NCBI GenBank assembly: GCA_017431685.1
Contig: JAFRKO010000025.1
Coordinates: 1 to 64,000 of the forward strand
Origin: Mogibacterium sp.
Lineage (GTDB): Bacteria > Bacillota > Clostridia > Peptostreptococcales > Anaerovoracaceae
Direction: 5' to 3'
DNA: 64,000 nucleotides
Shown: positions 36,127-43,591 of the stretch, piece by piece
How positions within the stretch are numbered: the first letter of the stretch is position 1
How the letters are laid out: each line of letters starts with the position of its first letter
Program-made: the position numbers and the translations under genes
The notes under the pieces: model-generated
Told to the model about the DNA's origin: nothing
Database searches by the model: none
What the model saw: the letters and a program-made list of their open reading frames with translations, nothing else

Positions 36127-36498
36127 TTAGAAGATCTGAATGACTGCTCCGTTTGCAACGTCTGCCTCAGTGATGATCTCACCATCCAGGTTGATGCAGC
36201 CCGGACGATAAGGTTCTGTATCTGCAGTGAACGCAAGTGTGCAGTGTCCCAGTTCCTTGAGAGTGTGTATAGCCTCGTCACCAACAGCTGTGACTTTATA
36301 AGTCTTTGTGCCGATCTTCATGGTGTCTCCAGGAGCAGGTGCTTCAGTAAGCTCCGCTTTTGTGTGCAGGATAGCCAGCTCAGCCAGCTCAGCAGGTGCA
36401 TCGTCATTAAACAGGATAACGAATCTCATCTCCATTGCAGGATCGAGGAATGCAAGTGCCATATCGCCGAGACCGGTGACGGTAACATCGTATTTCAT
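36127..36498 (-). CDS. srlB: PTS glucitol/sorbitol-type EIIA
   Basis: A 123-residue EIIA of the glucitol family, with the phosphorylatable His at residue 45 in AILHTKAEL and the family pattern GDTMKIGTKTYKVTAVGDEA after it. It accepts phosphate from HPr and passes it to EIIB. It is the first gene of a minus-strand unit with the SAF oxidoreductase, under a good promoter (TTGAAG-17-TATAAT). EIIC and EIIBC lie 4.4 kb away in the divergent unit. Substrate family is glucitol-like, but not necessarily sorbitol. Confidence 0.92.
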   Translation of the reverse strand: MKYDVTVTGLGDMALAFLDPAMEMRFVILFNDDAPAELAELAILHTKAELTEAPAPGDTMKIGTKTYKVTAVGDEAIHTLKELGHCTLAFTADTEPYRPGCINLDGEIITEADVANGAVIQIF

Positions 36499-36543
36499 GT
36501 GGGACCTCCTTTGTGTTGCGTTTGATATCTCTTTACATTGAGT

Positions 36544-36572
36544 ATTATATGTCTAATTATGTCCAACTTCAA
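36544..36572 (-). promoter_or_regulatory. Promoter of EIIA-oxidoreductase operon
   Basis: Minus strand TTGAAG (plus 36567-36572), 17-base spacer, TATAAT (plus 36544-36549), 45 bases before the EIIA start. Confidence 0.75.
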
Positions 36573-36578
36573 GCGTTT

Positions 36579-36651
36579 TGTTCAGAACATATGGGTAAAA
36601 AACGGTATTCTGACATAATGATGCAAGCAAATGCTCAAATACAAATGAATA
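36579..36651. promoter_or_regulatory. Candidate SorC operator region A
   Basis: Contains TGTTCAGAACATATGGGTAA (36579-36598), directly upstream of the minus-strand -35, and the 10-mer CAAATGAATA (36642-36651). Near-copies of both occur between the other two promoters of the locus at 40034-40260. Confidence 0.45.
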
Positions 36652-36688
36652 TGTCAAGGTTGTTTGTTAGAAAAAAGACGAAGAAAGG

Positions 36689-36717
36689 TTGCGTTTGTTA
36701 CCTTCTGTCGATATAAT
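36689..36717 (+). promoter_or_regulatory. Promoter of sorC-type regulator
   Basis: TTGCGT (36689-36694), 17-base spacer, TATAAT (36712-36717), 73 bases before the regulator ATG at 36791. Confidence 0.6.
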
Positions 36718-36790
36718 CTAGAAACACATTAAGACAAATGCATTTACTCAACTGAAGTATTTGCGCAACAAATCCAAAAAGGTGCTCAAA

Positions 36791-37771
36791 ATGAAAAAAA
36801 TCGTAGATGACGAACGGCTGATATATAAAGTGTGCAGCCTTTACTATCAGGATAATATGAATCAGCAGGAAGTAGGAGATTATCTGGGTGTCTCCAGGTC
36901 TTCCGTATTGCGCATGCTGCAGAAGGGCCGTGAGATGGGTATAGTCACGATCGAGCTGCATAACCCGCGGTTTTATGACTACGGTGAAATGGAAAAGACT
37001 CTTGAGAGGGCTTACGGACTCAAGGACGTACTGATAGTCGAAAACAGTGTGCTCGACACCAGATCCGAAGCAGCTTCCTATATGTTCGGTACAGCTTCAG
37101 ACTATCTGCACAGCTTCTTTAAAGAGGGTGACAGGATAGGGGTCGCCATGGGCAATACGCTCAACAACGTTGTAAGCACCAATAAAACCTATGAGAAACA
37201 CAAAGACCTCCTCTTTGTTGCGCTGGAAGGAAGCATCAGCAGGATCACAGTCGGAGGCACGGATGTGCAGGGAAACGAACTCGCAAGAAAGTTTGCGGAT
37301 AAGTTCGGCGGCACATATACACAGTTTCTCTCACCGGCGGTTTTTTCTGACTGGAAGGTCCTCGAATTTTTCATGAAAGAAAAAGCAGTCAACTACATTC
37401 TTGATGAGTTTAAAAGACTGAATGTAGTTGTCGTAGGAATAGGAGTTCCTGACGGTACGGAGCATACTCTTAATAAGGCCGGATACCTGACGGAAGAAGA
37501 GCAGAGAAAACTGGTAGAGAGGGGAGCCGTAGGCGACATGTGTCTGCAGTTTTATGATAAAGACGGCAATACAGACCAGTACAGCTTCTACAATGACCGT
37601 GTAGCTGCGATGCGTCTCGGGGATATCCGCAGGATCCCAAGCAAGATCGGCATCGCCGGGGGAGTTAGAAAGGTGGATGCCGTGATAGGCGCGATACGCG
37701 GGGGGTATATAAATATCCTTATAACCGATACTGAATGCGCAAAGAGACTTATAGAACTGGCGCAGCAGTAA
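36791..37771 (+). CDS. SorC/DeoR-type sugar-binding transcriptional regulator
   Basis: Start at ATG 36791 (AAAAGGTG site) gives 326 residues. An N-terminal helix-turn-helix (YYQDNMNQQEVGDYLGVSRSSVLRMLQKGREMGIV, about residues 17-52) precedes a SorC sugar-phosphate-binding domain (GVAMGNTLNNVV, GGTDVQGNELA, VVGIGVPD, IGIAGGVRKVDAVIGAIRGGYINILITD). These regulators sense phosphorylated sugars or polyols. It sits between the two minus-strand operons of the alditol locus and is the obvious local regulator. Confidence 0.92.
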   Translation: MKKIVDDERLIYKVCSLYYQDNMNQQEVGDYLGVSRSSVLRMLQKGREMGIVTIELHNPRFYDYGEMEKTLERAYGLKDVLIVENSVLDTRSEAASYMFGTASDYLHSFFKEGDRIGVAMGNTLNNVVSTNKTYEKHKDLLFVALEGSISRITVGGTDVQGNELARKFADKFGGTYTQFLSPAVFSDWKVLEFFMKEKAVNYILDEFKRLNVVVVGIGVPDGTEHTLNKAGYLTEEEQRKLVERGAVGDMCLQFYDKDGNTDQYSFYNDRVAAMRLGDIRRIPSKIGIAGGVRKVDAVIGAIRGGYINILITDTECAKRLIELAQQ

Positions 37772-37789
37772 AAATCAAAATACAAACAA

Positions 37790-37828
37790 AATGGCGGAAG
37801 ACCTGGATGGTGCTTCCGCCATTCTTAT
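37790..37828. terminator. Bidirectional terminator
   Basis: AATGGCGGAAG (37790-37800) pairs with CTTCCGCCATT (37813-37823). The T-rich side is better on the minus strand (end of the aldolase operon), but it also follows the SorC gene. Confidence 0.75.
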
Positions 37829-37863
37829 ATCCGATTCAAAATATGAAGGTTCTGTCCTCGGTT

Positions 37864-38694
37864 TTATGCTCTTGTGCCGAATACCTTGAAATAATGCTCG
37901 AGGCACTCATTCATTCCCTTCTGCAGGGCATCTCTTACCTTGAAGTAGCTGGAGGTATCCTCTTCATCAAGAGCCTTCATAGCTGCAAGATAGAGGTCGG
38001 TGTAGATGTTTACCTTGCAGATTCCTTCCTTTGCGCAGCGGCTGAGGTTGTCGTCTCCGGAGCCGGAACCGCCATGAAGTACGAGAGGCACGTTTGTTGC
38101 CTGGCGGATCTTTGCAAGAGAATCAAAACTTATTTCCGGAATTGCTTTTGCCTTATAAACACCGTGAGCTGTACCGATCGAGATCGCAAGGGAATCGCAG
38201 CCTGACTGCTCCGCGAAAGAGGAAGCTTCCTCAGCAGTTGTATACAGTGTCTCTGTATCATTCTCGTCGAAGTTGCTGGCTACGTGGCCGATCTCAGCCT
38301 CAACAGTTACTCCGCGTGCGTGAGCATACTCAACTACCTTACGTGTTGTCTCTACGTTTTCCTCAAAGCTCTTCATTGAAGCGTCGATCATAACGGAAGT
38401 GAATCCGAGGTCGATTGCCTTTTTGCATGTCTCAAAGCTTTCGCCGTGATCAAGATGCAGAACAACAGGAACGCTTGCTTCAGCAGCATACTTTCTTCCG
38501 ACCAGAGCTGCATCCTCAAGGCTGATGTTGCTGCCGAGATGGCTCTCAGCTACACCGACGATCAGAGGGAGACCCAGCTTCTCTGCCAGCTGAATGTGGT
38601 TCTTGATGCTCTCCATATCGAGAACATTTGCGGATGGAATTGCGTAATGGCCTTCCTGGGCCTTTTCAAACAGTACTTTTGAATTAACGAGCAT
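37864..38694 (-). CDS. Class II ketose-bisphosphate aldolase
   Basis: Start taken at the ATG whose complement is at 38692-38694, behind AAGGAGG; 276 residues. A zinc class II aldolase of the Fba/GatY/KbaY group: HLDHGESFETCKKAI (Zn ligand and catalytic Asp), EAEIGHV, GTAHGVY and LHGGSGSGDD, then VNIYTDLYLA. It makes or cleaves DHAP adducts. Length matches GatY/KbaY (about 285) and short Fba. It is last in an operon with archaeal-type triosephosphate isomerase and YjbQ, so it likely cleaves the ketose phosphate of the PTS pathway. Confidence 0.92.
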   Translation of the reverse strand: MLVNSKVLFEKAQEGHYAIPSANVLDMESIKNHIQLAEKLGLPLIVGVAESHLGSNISLEDAALVGRKYAAEASVPVVLHLDHGESFETCKKAIDLGFTSVMIDASMKSFEENVETTRKVVEYAHARGVTVEAEIGHVASNFDENDTETLYTTAEEASSFAEQSGCDSLAISIGTAHGVYKAKAIPEISFDSLAKIRQATNVPLVLHGGSGSGDDNLSRCAKEGICKVNIYTDLYLAAMKALDEEDTSSYFKVRDALQKGMNECLEHYFKVFGTRA

Positions 38695-38716
38695 TTCTAT
38701 ATCCTCCTTGTCCTGA

Positions 38717-39247
38717 TTATTCACCCATTACGATGACTCTGCATCTTCTGCCGCGTTCTCTGGTTCTGTCGAAGTCAACGAAGTAGACATAGCCTGTGGT
38801 GCCGACCGCAAGCTTTCCGCCTTCGACTTCCAGTGTAGCGCTGTTGCCGAGGAGGGTAGCTTTCATATGCGCATCGCAGTTGAGAAGGGCTGTCTTGTCG
38901 CCGCCAGGCAGGTATGCTTCAGCATCAGGCCAGGAAGCTACGTCAGCGTAGTGCTCAGGACCAGGATACATATAAGGACCAGCAGGCGGGATCTCTGTCT
39001 GATCAGGAATGATCTTGCAGAGTGCTGCGTTCAGGTCGATCTGCAGGAATTCTGTTCCGTCTTCTGTAAGGTCGTGAACGAATTCTTCAAAGAATACCGA
39101 GCATGTTGTGTGAGGGGAAATGATGGTTACGATTCCGCTCTGGATGCCGCTGTTTGCGATGGCCTGCTTTACTTCAGGAGTGATGTTGATAAATGTAGGT
39201 GTTCCGCCGTGGGACTTCAGATTGATCTGCTCTTTGTAAATCTTCAT
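38717..39247 (-). CDS. YjbQ/UPF0047 family protein
   Basis: A 176-residue YjbQ-fold protein, longer than the usual 130-140. Core motifs: SPHTTCSVFFEEF, where the His and Thr belong to the conserved pocket, DLTEDGTEFLQIDL, NCDAHMKATLLG and VGTTGYVYFVDFDR with RRCRVIVMGE at the end. Some YjbQ proteins show thiamine-phosphate-synthase side activity, but the true role is unknown. The insertion GPYMYPGPEHYADVASWPDAE is not typical. It lies 2 bases after the triosephosphate isomerase stop and 22 bases before the aldolase, inside a sugar operon. Confidence 0.85.
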   Translation of the reverse strand: MKIYKEQINLKSHGGTPTFINITPEVKQAIANSGIQSGIVTIISPHTTCSVFFEEFVHDLTEDGTEFLQIDLNAALCKIIPDQTEIPPAGPYMYPGPEHYADVASWPDAEAYLPGGDKTALLNCDAHMKATLLGNSATLEVEGGKLAVGTTGYVYFVDFDRTRERGRRCRVIVMGE

Positions 39248-39249
39248 TA

Positions 39250-39945
39250 TTATTTACCTTCTCTTTCCTTATAAGCTTTAACGATTGCTTCAGCCATCTC
39301 CTGTACGCGTACAGCAGGCGATGGAGCGTTCAGGATGCCGGATGTTGCGCCGGTGCCGTCTGCGCCGAGTCTTACTACATTGTAGCAGTCATCAGCTGTA
39401 ACAACGCCGGAAGCGATCATGACCAGCACATCCGGATTTACTTTATGGAGTGCAGCAACTGTTTCTGTGACGTAGGAGTCATCGGCTGTCTTACCTGTTC
39501 CGATCAGGTCTGTAGGCTCTGCCAGTACGATGTCAGCATCGAGGCATGCAACTGCAGCAGCTTCTTTTGTGCTGTCTGCGCATACTACAGTGATCATCTC
39601 GAGTTCTTTTGCTCTCTTGATGCAGGCGCTCAGCTCTGCAACTGTCTTAGGGTTTTCAGCGTGGTTGAGGAATACTGCATCAGCTCCGGCTTCCTTAAGG
39701 GATTCCGGAAGTACATGTCCCATTCCGCGTCCCGGTGTAAGCGGATCGAGAGACTGTGCACAAACGATCACATGGCTTGTGTTCTGCCTGATAAGTCTGA
39801 TATCAGCGTAAGGGCATGTGAAGTAGATCTGAAGACCTGTCTCAGCGGCTGTTTTGTCAGCTGCCATTGCGAGCTCCAGGCTCTTCTGGCCGTAGAGATA
39901 CGATTTTGGATTGACGATAAGGAATGGGCGTTCTGCTTTAACCAT
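39250..39945 (-). CDS. Archaeal-type triosephosphate isomerase
   Basis: A 231-residue TIM barrel. Catalytic residues are K14 in VNPKSY, H95 in FLNHAENP and E143 in LAEPTDLIGTG, with phosphate loops IASGVVT and GADGTGATSGIL. The short length and motif wording follow archaeal TPI (about 225 residues), not ordinary bacterial TpiA (about 250). First gene of a minus-strand operon with YjbQ and the aldolase under a perfect TTGACA promoter. It may interconvert DHAP with glyceraldehyde-3-phosphate or act on a related phosphate, as EryH does with tetrulose phosphate. Confidence 0.88.
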   Translation of the reverse strand: MVKAERPFLIVNPKSYLYGQKSLELAMAADKTAAETGLQIYFTCPYADIRLIRQNTSHVIVCAQSLDPLTPGRGMGHVLPESLKEAGADAVFLNHAENPKTVAELSACIKRAKELEMITVVCADSTKEAAAVACLDADIVLAEPTDLIGTGKTADDSYVTETVAALHKVNPDVLVMIASGVVTADDCYNVVRLGADGTGATSGILNAPSPAVRVQEMAEAIVKAYKEREGK

Positions 39946-40010
39946 GGATCTTGTTCCTCTCTTTCTTCCTTTTTATATAGAATTTCAGTGTAGTTTCATT
40001 TTATGTGCTC

Positions 40011-40039
40011 ATCATAGATCATATTTAAACATTTGTCAA
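40011..40039 (-). promoter_or_regulatory. Promoter of TPI-YjbQ-aldolase operon
   Basis: Minus strand TTGACA (plus 40034-40039), 17-base spacer, TATGAT (plus 40011-40016). The motif AAGAACATATGCTTAA starts directly upstream of the -35. Confidence 0.8.
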
Positions 40040-40260
40040 GAACATATGCTTAAGTTTTTATAGTTTTTTATACTTAATATAGGTTAACAACATAAGTGTA
40101 AACTGCTTGTTATATATGAGTTTCTACCAATTGCGCATAGCGATGGAAAAGCATAGACGCAAATGAATAGATAAATTTGTGTCAATCTGGCCATAGAAAC
40201 AAAAATCGCAGAACTTTGCTAAAGATGTATTAATTTAGGCATATGGTCAGAACATAATCC
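40034..40260. promoter_or_regulatory. Candidate SorC operators B and C with central dyad
   Basis: The 386-base gap 39946-40331 has no gene. TGTCAAGAACATATGCTTAA (40034-40053) and TGGTCAGAACATAATCC (40244-40260) flank the two divergent promoters and match the site at 36579. Between them GACGCAAAT (40156-40164) and ATTTGTGTC (40175-40183) form an inverted repeat with one mismatch, containing CAAATGAATA, a 10-mer also found at 36642. Confidence 0.5.
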
Positions 40261-40289
40261 TTGATATATCGGAAACTTGGCGATAAAAT
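40261..40289 (+). promoter_or_regulatory. Promoter of the GutM-PTS operon
   Basis: TTGATA (40261-40266), 17-base spacer, TAAAAT (40284-40289). A second TATAAT at 40312-40317 is an alternative -10. Confidence 0.6.
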
Positions 40290-40331
40290 ACAAACAATTG
40301 GTAGAATAGGATATAATAGGAGAAATCATTA

Positions 40332-40805
40332 ATGAAGCTAAGCGGGATTTCCGTTCTTATCCTGATAGTGTTCGGCTTACTGGTTCTGCAGTCAATCGGT
40401 GGAGTCCTGCAGATACAGAGCTATCGAAAGGCAGTCCGCAGGATGCACCAGCTTGGAAATGTCGGTATGGGGCAGAGGCGAGGCAAGTTCTTTGATGGCC
40501 ATGTTGCTATAATAGCCTGTGACAATGACGGGATCGTCACCGGAGCAGAAGTTCTGGACGGTGCCGGTGTGTGGTCACGATTCCATAAGGTCGACACCTT
40601 TATGAGACAGCCGCTGATCGGCAGCAGTATTTTCGACCTGCTCAAGCTGACAGAAGGACTGGATAAAAAAGAGTGGAAACGCTGGCAGGGATATATCCGT
40701 GCTCTGGAAGCTCTCGAAGTAAGGCTTACCGACAGGGAGCTGACAAGAGAGCAGGAAGCATTCATGGAAACGAAAAGAGGCAAAAAGGGAAAGAAGCTCA
40801 GGTAA
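40332..40805 (+). CDS. gutM: Glucitol operon activator-like protein GutM
   Basis: A 157-residue GutM/SrlM family protein with one N-terminal TM helix (about residues 5-24) and the conserved GNVGMGQRRGKFFDGHVAIIACDNDGIV segment. In enteric bacteria GutM is an activator of the glucitol operon, but most Firmicute members have this TM helix and their mechanism is unclear. It opens the PTS transcription unit. The C-terminus is Lys/Arg-rich. Confidence 0.88.
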   Translation: MKLSGISVLILIVFGLLVLQSIGGVLQIQSYRKAVRRMHQLGNVGMGQRRGKFFDGHVAIIACDNDGIVTGAEVLDGAGVWSRFHKVDTFMRQPLIGSSIFDLLKLTEGLDKKEWKRWQGYIRALEALEVRLTDRELTREQEAFMETKRGKKGKKLR

Positions 40806-40930
40806 AACAATATGATATGCACCACCGGGTGAGGCTTCCGGGGCAAACAGCCGTATCCGGTGTTACATATATATAAGTAAGTTGTATCCATATTATATGG
40901 AGACATAGCTAATTCGAATGGAGGAACTAT

Positions 40931-41446
40931 ATGGAATTTATAACCAAATTGGCAGAGGGCTTTATGTCACTGTTCACTGCCGGCGGCGAGACCTTCATGG
41001 GTTGGGTATCAGGAATCATCCCTATGGTTGTATGCCTGATGACATTCGTCAACTCGATCATCAAGCTGGTCGGTACTGAAAAGGTAGAGGCATTTGCCAG
41101 AAAGATCACAAGATTCGCAGTACTCAGATATACGCTGCTCCCTCTTATGGCAGTATTCTTCCTCGGAAACCCGATGTGCTACACATTCGGACGTTTCGTA
41201 GACGAGAAGTACAAACCTGCTTACTATGACGCAACAGTAAGCTTTGTACACCCGATCACAGGTCTTTTCCCACATGCAAACGCCGGCGAGCTGTTCGTAT
41301 TCCTCGGAATCGCAACAGGTCTGCAGGAAGCAGGACTCAGCACAGGCGGCCTTGCTGTTCGTTACTTCATCGTCGGTCTCATAGTTATTCTTATCAGAGG
41401 TCTTCTCACTGAAAGAATCTATGCATTCATGACAAGAGATAAGTAG
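40931..41446 (+). CDS. srlA: PTS glucitol/sorbitol-type EIIC
   Basis: A 171-residue membrane component of the glucitol PTS. Typical blocks are FMGWVSGIIPMVVCLMTFVNSIIKLVG, LPLMAVFFLGNPMCYTFGRFV and HPITGLFPHANAGELFVFLGIA. It forms the sugar channel with EIIBC. GGAGG site; it is followed 17 bases later by the EIIBC start. The length agrees with SrlA (about 185). Confidence 0.94.
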   Translation: MEFITKLAEGFMSLFTAGGETFMGWVSGIIPMVVCLMTFVNSIIKLVGTEKVEAFARKITRFAVLRYTLLPLMAVFFLGNPMCYTFGRFVDEKYKPAYYDATVSFVHPITGLFPHANAGELFVFLGIATGLQEAGLSTGGLAVRYFIVGLIVILIRGLLTERIYAFMTRDK

Positions 41447-41463
41447 TGAGGGGAGGAAAGAAC

Positions 41464-42477
41464 ATGTATAAGACGATTAAAATCAACGCTGGAGACGGCG
41501 GCTGGGGCGGCCCTCTCACAATCACACCAACCGAAAAGTGCCATACAGTTCTTAGCGTAACTGGCGGCGGAATCCACCCTGTTGCAGCAAAGATCGCTGA
41601 GCTCACAGGCGGAGAAGCAGTAGACGGTTGGAAGACAACCCTTCCTGACGACGAGGTCATGGTTGCAGTAGTAGACTGCGGCGGAACAGCAAGATGCGGC
41701 GTTTATCCTAAGAAGGGAATCTACACAGTAAACCTTATGCCAGCTGGAAAGTCCGGTCCTCTGGCAATGTTCATCACAGAAGATATCTATTGCTCCGCTG
41801 TCCGTGAAAAGGACATCGAGGTAGTAGGTGATGCTCCGGCTGAGGCCGCAGCACCAGCAGCTGCAGCAGCTGCAGCACCTGCTGAGGACAAGGGTCCTAA
41901 GACAAAGGCAGAGGCTAAGGCAGAAATCGCAGCAGCTAACGAAGGAAAGAAGCAGGGCTTCGTAGTTCGTCTCGGTAAGGGTGTCGGCTACGTAGTAGGC
42001 CAGTTCTTCCAGGCAGGCCGTGAGACCATTGACATGGTCATCAAGAACATCCTGCCGTTCATGGCGTTCACAAGTACAATTCTCGGTATCATCAGTGCGA
42101 GCGGACTTGGTAACGTAATCGCTAACACGATCGCTCCTCTGTGCGGAACACTTCCGGGCATGCTGGTAATCTGCGTTATCTGCTCGCTGCCGTTCCTGTC
42201 ACCGATCCTCGGACCTGGAGCTGTAATCGCTCAGATCGTAGGTACACTCCTCGGTGCACAGTTCGCAACAGGCGCTATCCCTGCAAGATATGCTCTTCCT
42301 GCTCTGTTCGCTATCGACGGTCAGGTCGGAGCTGACTTCGTACCGGTAGGTCTTTCGCTCGGAGAAGCTGAGCCTGAGACAATCGAGTACGGCGTTCCTG
42401 CAGTTCTGTTCTCGCGTATCGTAACAGGACCTCTTGCAGTTCTGATCGCATTTGCTTTCAGCATCGGTCTGTACTAA
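41464..42477 (+). CDS. srlE: PTS glucitol/sorbitol-type EIIBC
   Basis: Start at ATG 41464 (GGGGAGGAAAG site) gives 337 residues. The EIIB domain contains the phosphocysteine candidate C72 in VVDCGGTARCGVY. An Ala/Pro-rich linker (about 125-145) connects to the C-terminal membrane domain (LPFMAFTSTILGIISASGLGN, CSLPFLSPILGPGAVIAQIVG, FAIDGQVGADFVPVGLSLGEA). It receives phosphate from EIIA and phosphorylates the incoming polyol. Length matches SrlE (about 320). Confidence 0.94.
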   Translation: MYKTIKINAGDGGWGGPLTITPTEKCHTVLSVTGGGIHPVAAKIAELTGGEAVDGWKTTLPDDEVMVAVVDCGGTARCGVYPKKGIYTVNLMPAGKSGPLAMFITEDIYCSAVREKDIEVVGDAPAEAAAPAAAAAAAPAEDKGPKTKAEAKAEIAAANEGKKQGFVVRLGKGVGYVVGQFFQAGRETIDMVIKNILPFMAFTSTILGIISASGLGNVIANTIAPLCGTLPGMLVICVICSLPFLSPILGPGAVIAQIVGTLLGAQFATGAIPARYALPALFAIDGQVGADFVPVGLSLGEAEPETIEYGVPAVLFSRIVTGPLAVLIAFAFSIGLY

Positions 42478-42485
42478 AAACAACA

Positions 42486-42520
42486 GATGTGATCCATGGA
42501 CCTGTTCCGTGGATCACATC
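42486..42520 (+). other. Intercistronic hairpin
   Basis: GATGTGATCCA (42486-42496) pairs with TGGATCACATC (42510-42520). It is followed by CTAAGATTTT rather than a clear T-run, so it may be a weak terminator or mRNA-stabilising stem that separates the PTS genes from the HAD gene. Confidence 0.6.
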
Positions 42521-42543
42521 CTAAGATTTTAAGGAAGAGAAGA

Positions 42544-43224
42544 ATGGAGGCGCTTTACCAGTACATCATTTTTGACCTGGACGGTACACTTATCAAGTCT
42601 GAGGAAGGACTTTATGACTCGATAACATATGCGTTGGAGAAGTCAGGGGTCCATCCGGGGGATCGTAAGGATATGAAGAGAATGATCGGTCCGGTACTGT
42701 GGGAGTCTTTTCAGAAATTCTACAATATGAGTGCGGAAGAAGCGGATCGGGCAAATGCATATTTTACCGAAGCCTACGACAGAGAAGGAATTTATAACGT
42801 TTCTATCTACGAAGGCGTGGAGCAGATGCTCGAGACTCTTCGGAATGCAGGCAGAATACTTCTTGTTGTGACAGCCAAGCCCCGGGATATGGCTGAGACC
42901 GTTTTAAAACACACAGGAATAGATCAGTATTTTCAGGCAGTCATAGGGCCGGCTCGAGAAGATAAGAAGACCGATAAAGGCTCACTGCTTAAGAAAGCAC
43001 TTAGTTTTCTGGCAACAACCAGAACAGATCATTTTCATAATGAACAGGCTGTAATGGTCGGCGACCGCAGGTTTGACATTGAGGGCGCCGGCGAAGCAGG
43101 AATCCGATCCATCGGAGTTCTCTATGGATATGGGGACCGGCAGGAACTGATAAGTGCCGGTGTAACATATCTTGCCGAGACCCCTGCAGATGTTGTAAAA
43201 TTAATATGCAGGGAGTCGGTATAA
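42544..43224 (+). CDS. HAD-family phosphatase
   Basis: Start at ATG 42544 (AAGGAAGAG site) gives 226 residues. A HAD subfamily IA hydrolase with FDLDGTLIKSEEG (motif I), VVTAKP (motif II), a Lys region around AREDKKTDKGS and MVGDRRFDIEGA (motif IV). It resembles phosphoglycolate phosphatase Gph. In this locus it could dephosphorylate a pathway intermediate or a toxic side product such as 2-phosphoglycolate, but that is inferred from position. Confidence 0.88.
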   Translation: MEALYQYIIFDLDGTLIKSEEGLYDSITYALEKSGVHPGDRKDMKRMIGPVLWESFQKFYNMSAEEADRANAYFTEAYDREGIYNVSIYEGVEQMLETLRNAGRILLVVTAKPRDMAETVLKHTGIDQYFQAVIGPAREDKKTDKGSLLKKALSFLATTRTDHFHNEQAVMVGDRRFDIEGAGEAGIRSIGVLYGYGDRQELISAGVTYLAETPADVVKLICRESV

Positions 43225-43256
43225 TTCAAACTGATAAGTAGTCAAGGAGATTTATT

Positions 43257-43520
43257 ATGGTATCAAAAGAATTCACAATCAACAATGAACTGGGAATGCA
43301 CATGCGTCCGGCAAGCCTTCTTTCCCAGATGGCAGCTAAGTACCAGAGCAACATTACAGTTAAGCACAACGGTAAGGACTTCAACGCTAAGAGCGTTATG
43401 CTTCTGATGACCGCTCTCATCAAATGCGGTTCTCAGATCGAGGTCGTATGCGACGGTCCGGATGAAGAAGCAGCTCTCGCTGAAATCACAGCTTTCATCG
43501 ATTCCGGAATGGGAGACTGA
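43257..43520 (+). CDS. ptsH: PTS phosphocarrier HPr
   Basis: An 87-residue HPr with active His15 in GMHMRPAS and the regulatory Ser46 in NAKSVMLLM, so both enzyme I and HPr kinase sites are present. It lies 32 bases after the HAD gene and upstream of enzyme I. The surrounding Ser46 wording (SVMLLMTALIKCGSQIEV) is somewhat divergent from typical HPr. Confidence 0.95.
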   Translation: MVSKEFTINNELGMHMRPASLLSQMAAKYQSNITVKHNGKDFNAKSVMLLMTALIKCGSQIEVVCDGPDEEAALAEITAFIDSGMGD

Positions 43521-43540
43521 TTAATAAGTAAATCTTCTCT

Positions 43541-43574
43541 GCTCCCCTGCAATTTTTTGCAGGGGAGCATTTAT
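43541..43574 (+). terminator. Hairpin between HPr and enzyme I genes
   Basis: GCTCCCCTGCAA (43541-43552) pairs with TTGCAGGGGAGC (43557-43568), followed by ATTTATTA. It would give partial termination, letting HPr exceed enzyme I. Confidence 0.65.
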
Positions 43575-43591
43575 TAACGGAGGAATAAAAA

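Noticed and set aside
36513-36716. 67-codon ORF upstream of the SorC gene
   Set aside because: It covers the divergent promoters and operator motifs and has no ribosome site.
40806-40930. Hairpin and AT-rich stretch between gutM and srlA as a terminator
   Set aside because: No stem followed by a T-run; srlA is probably in the same transcript.
43541-43574. HPr-enzyme I hairpin as a full terminator
   Set aside because: The T-run is broken and no promoter is seen before ptsI, so partial attenuation is more likely.
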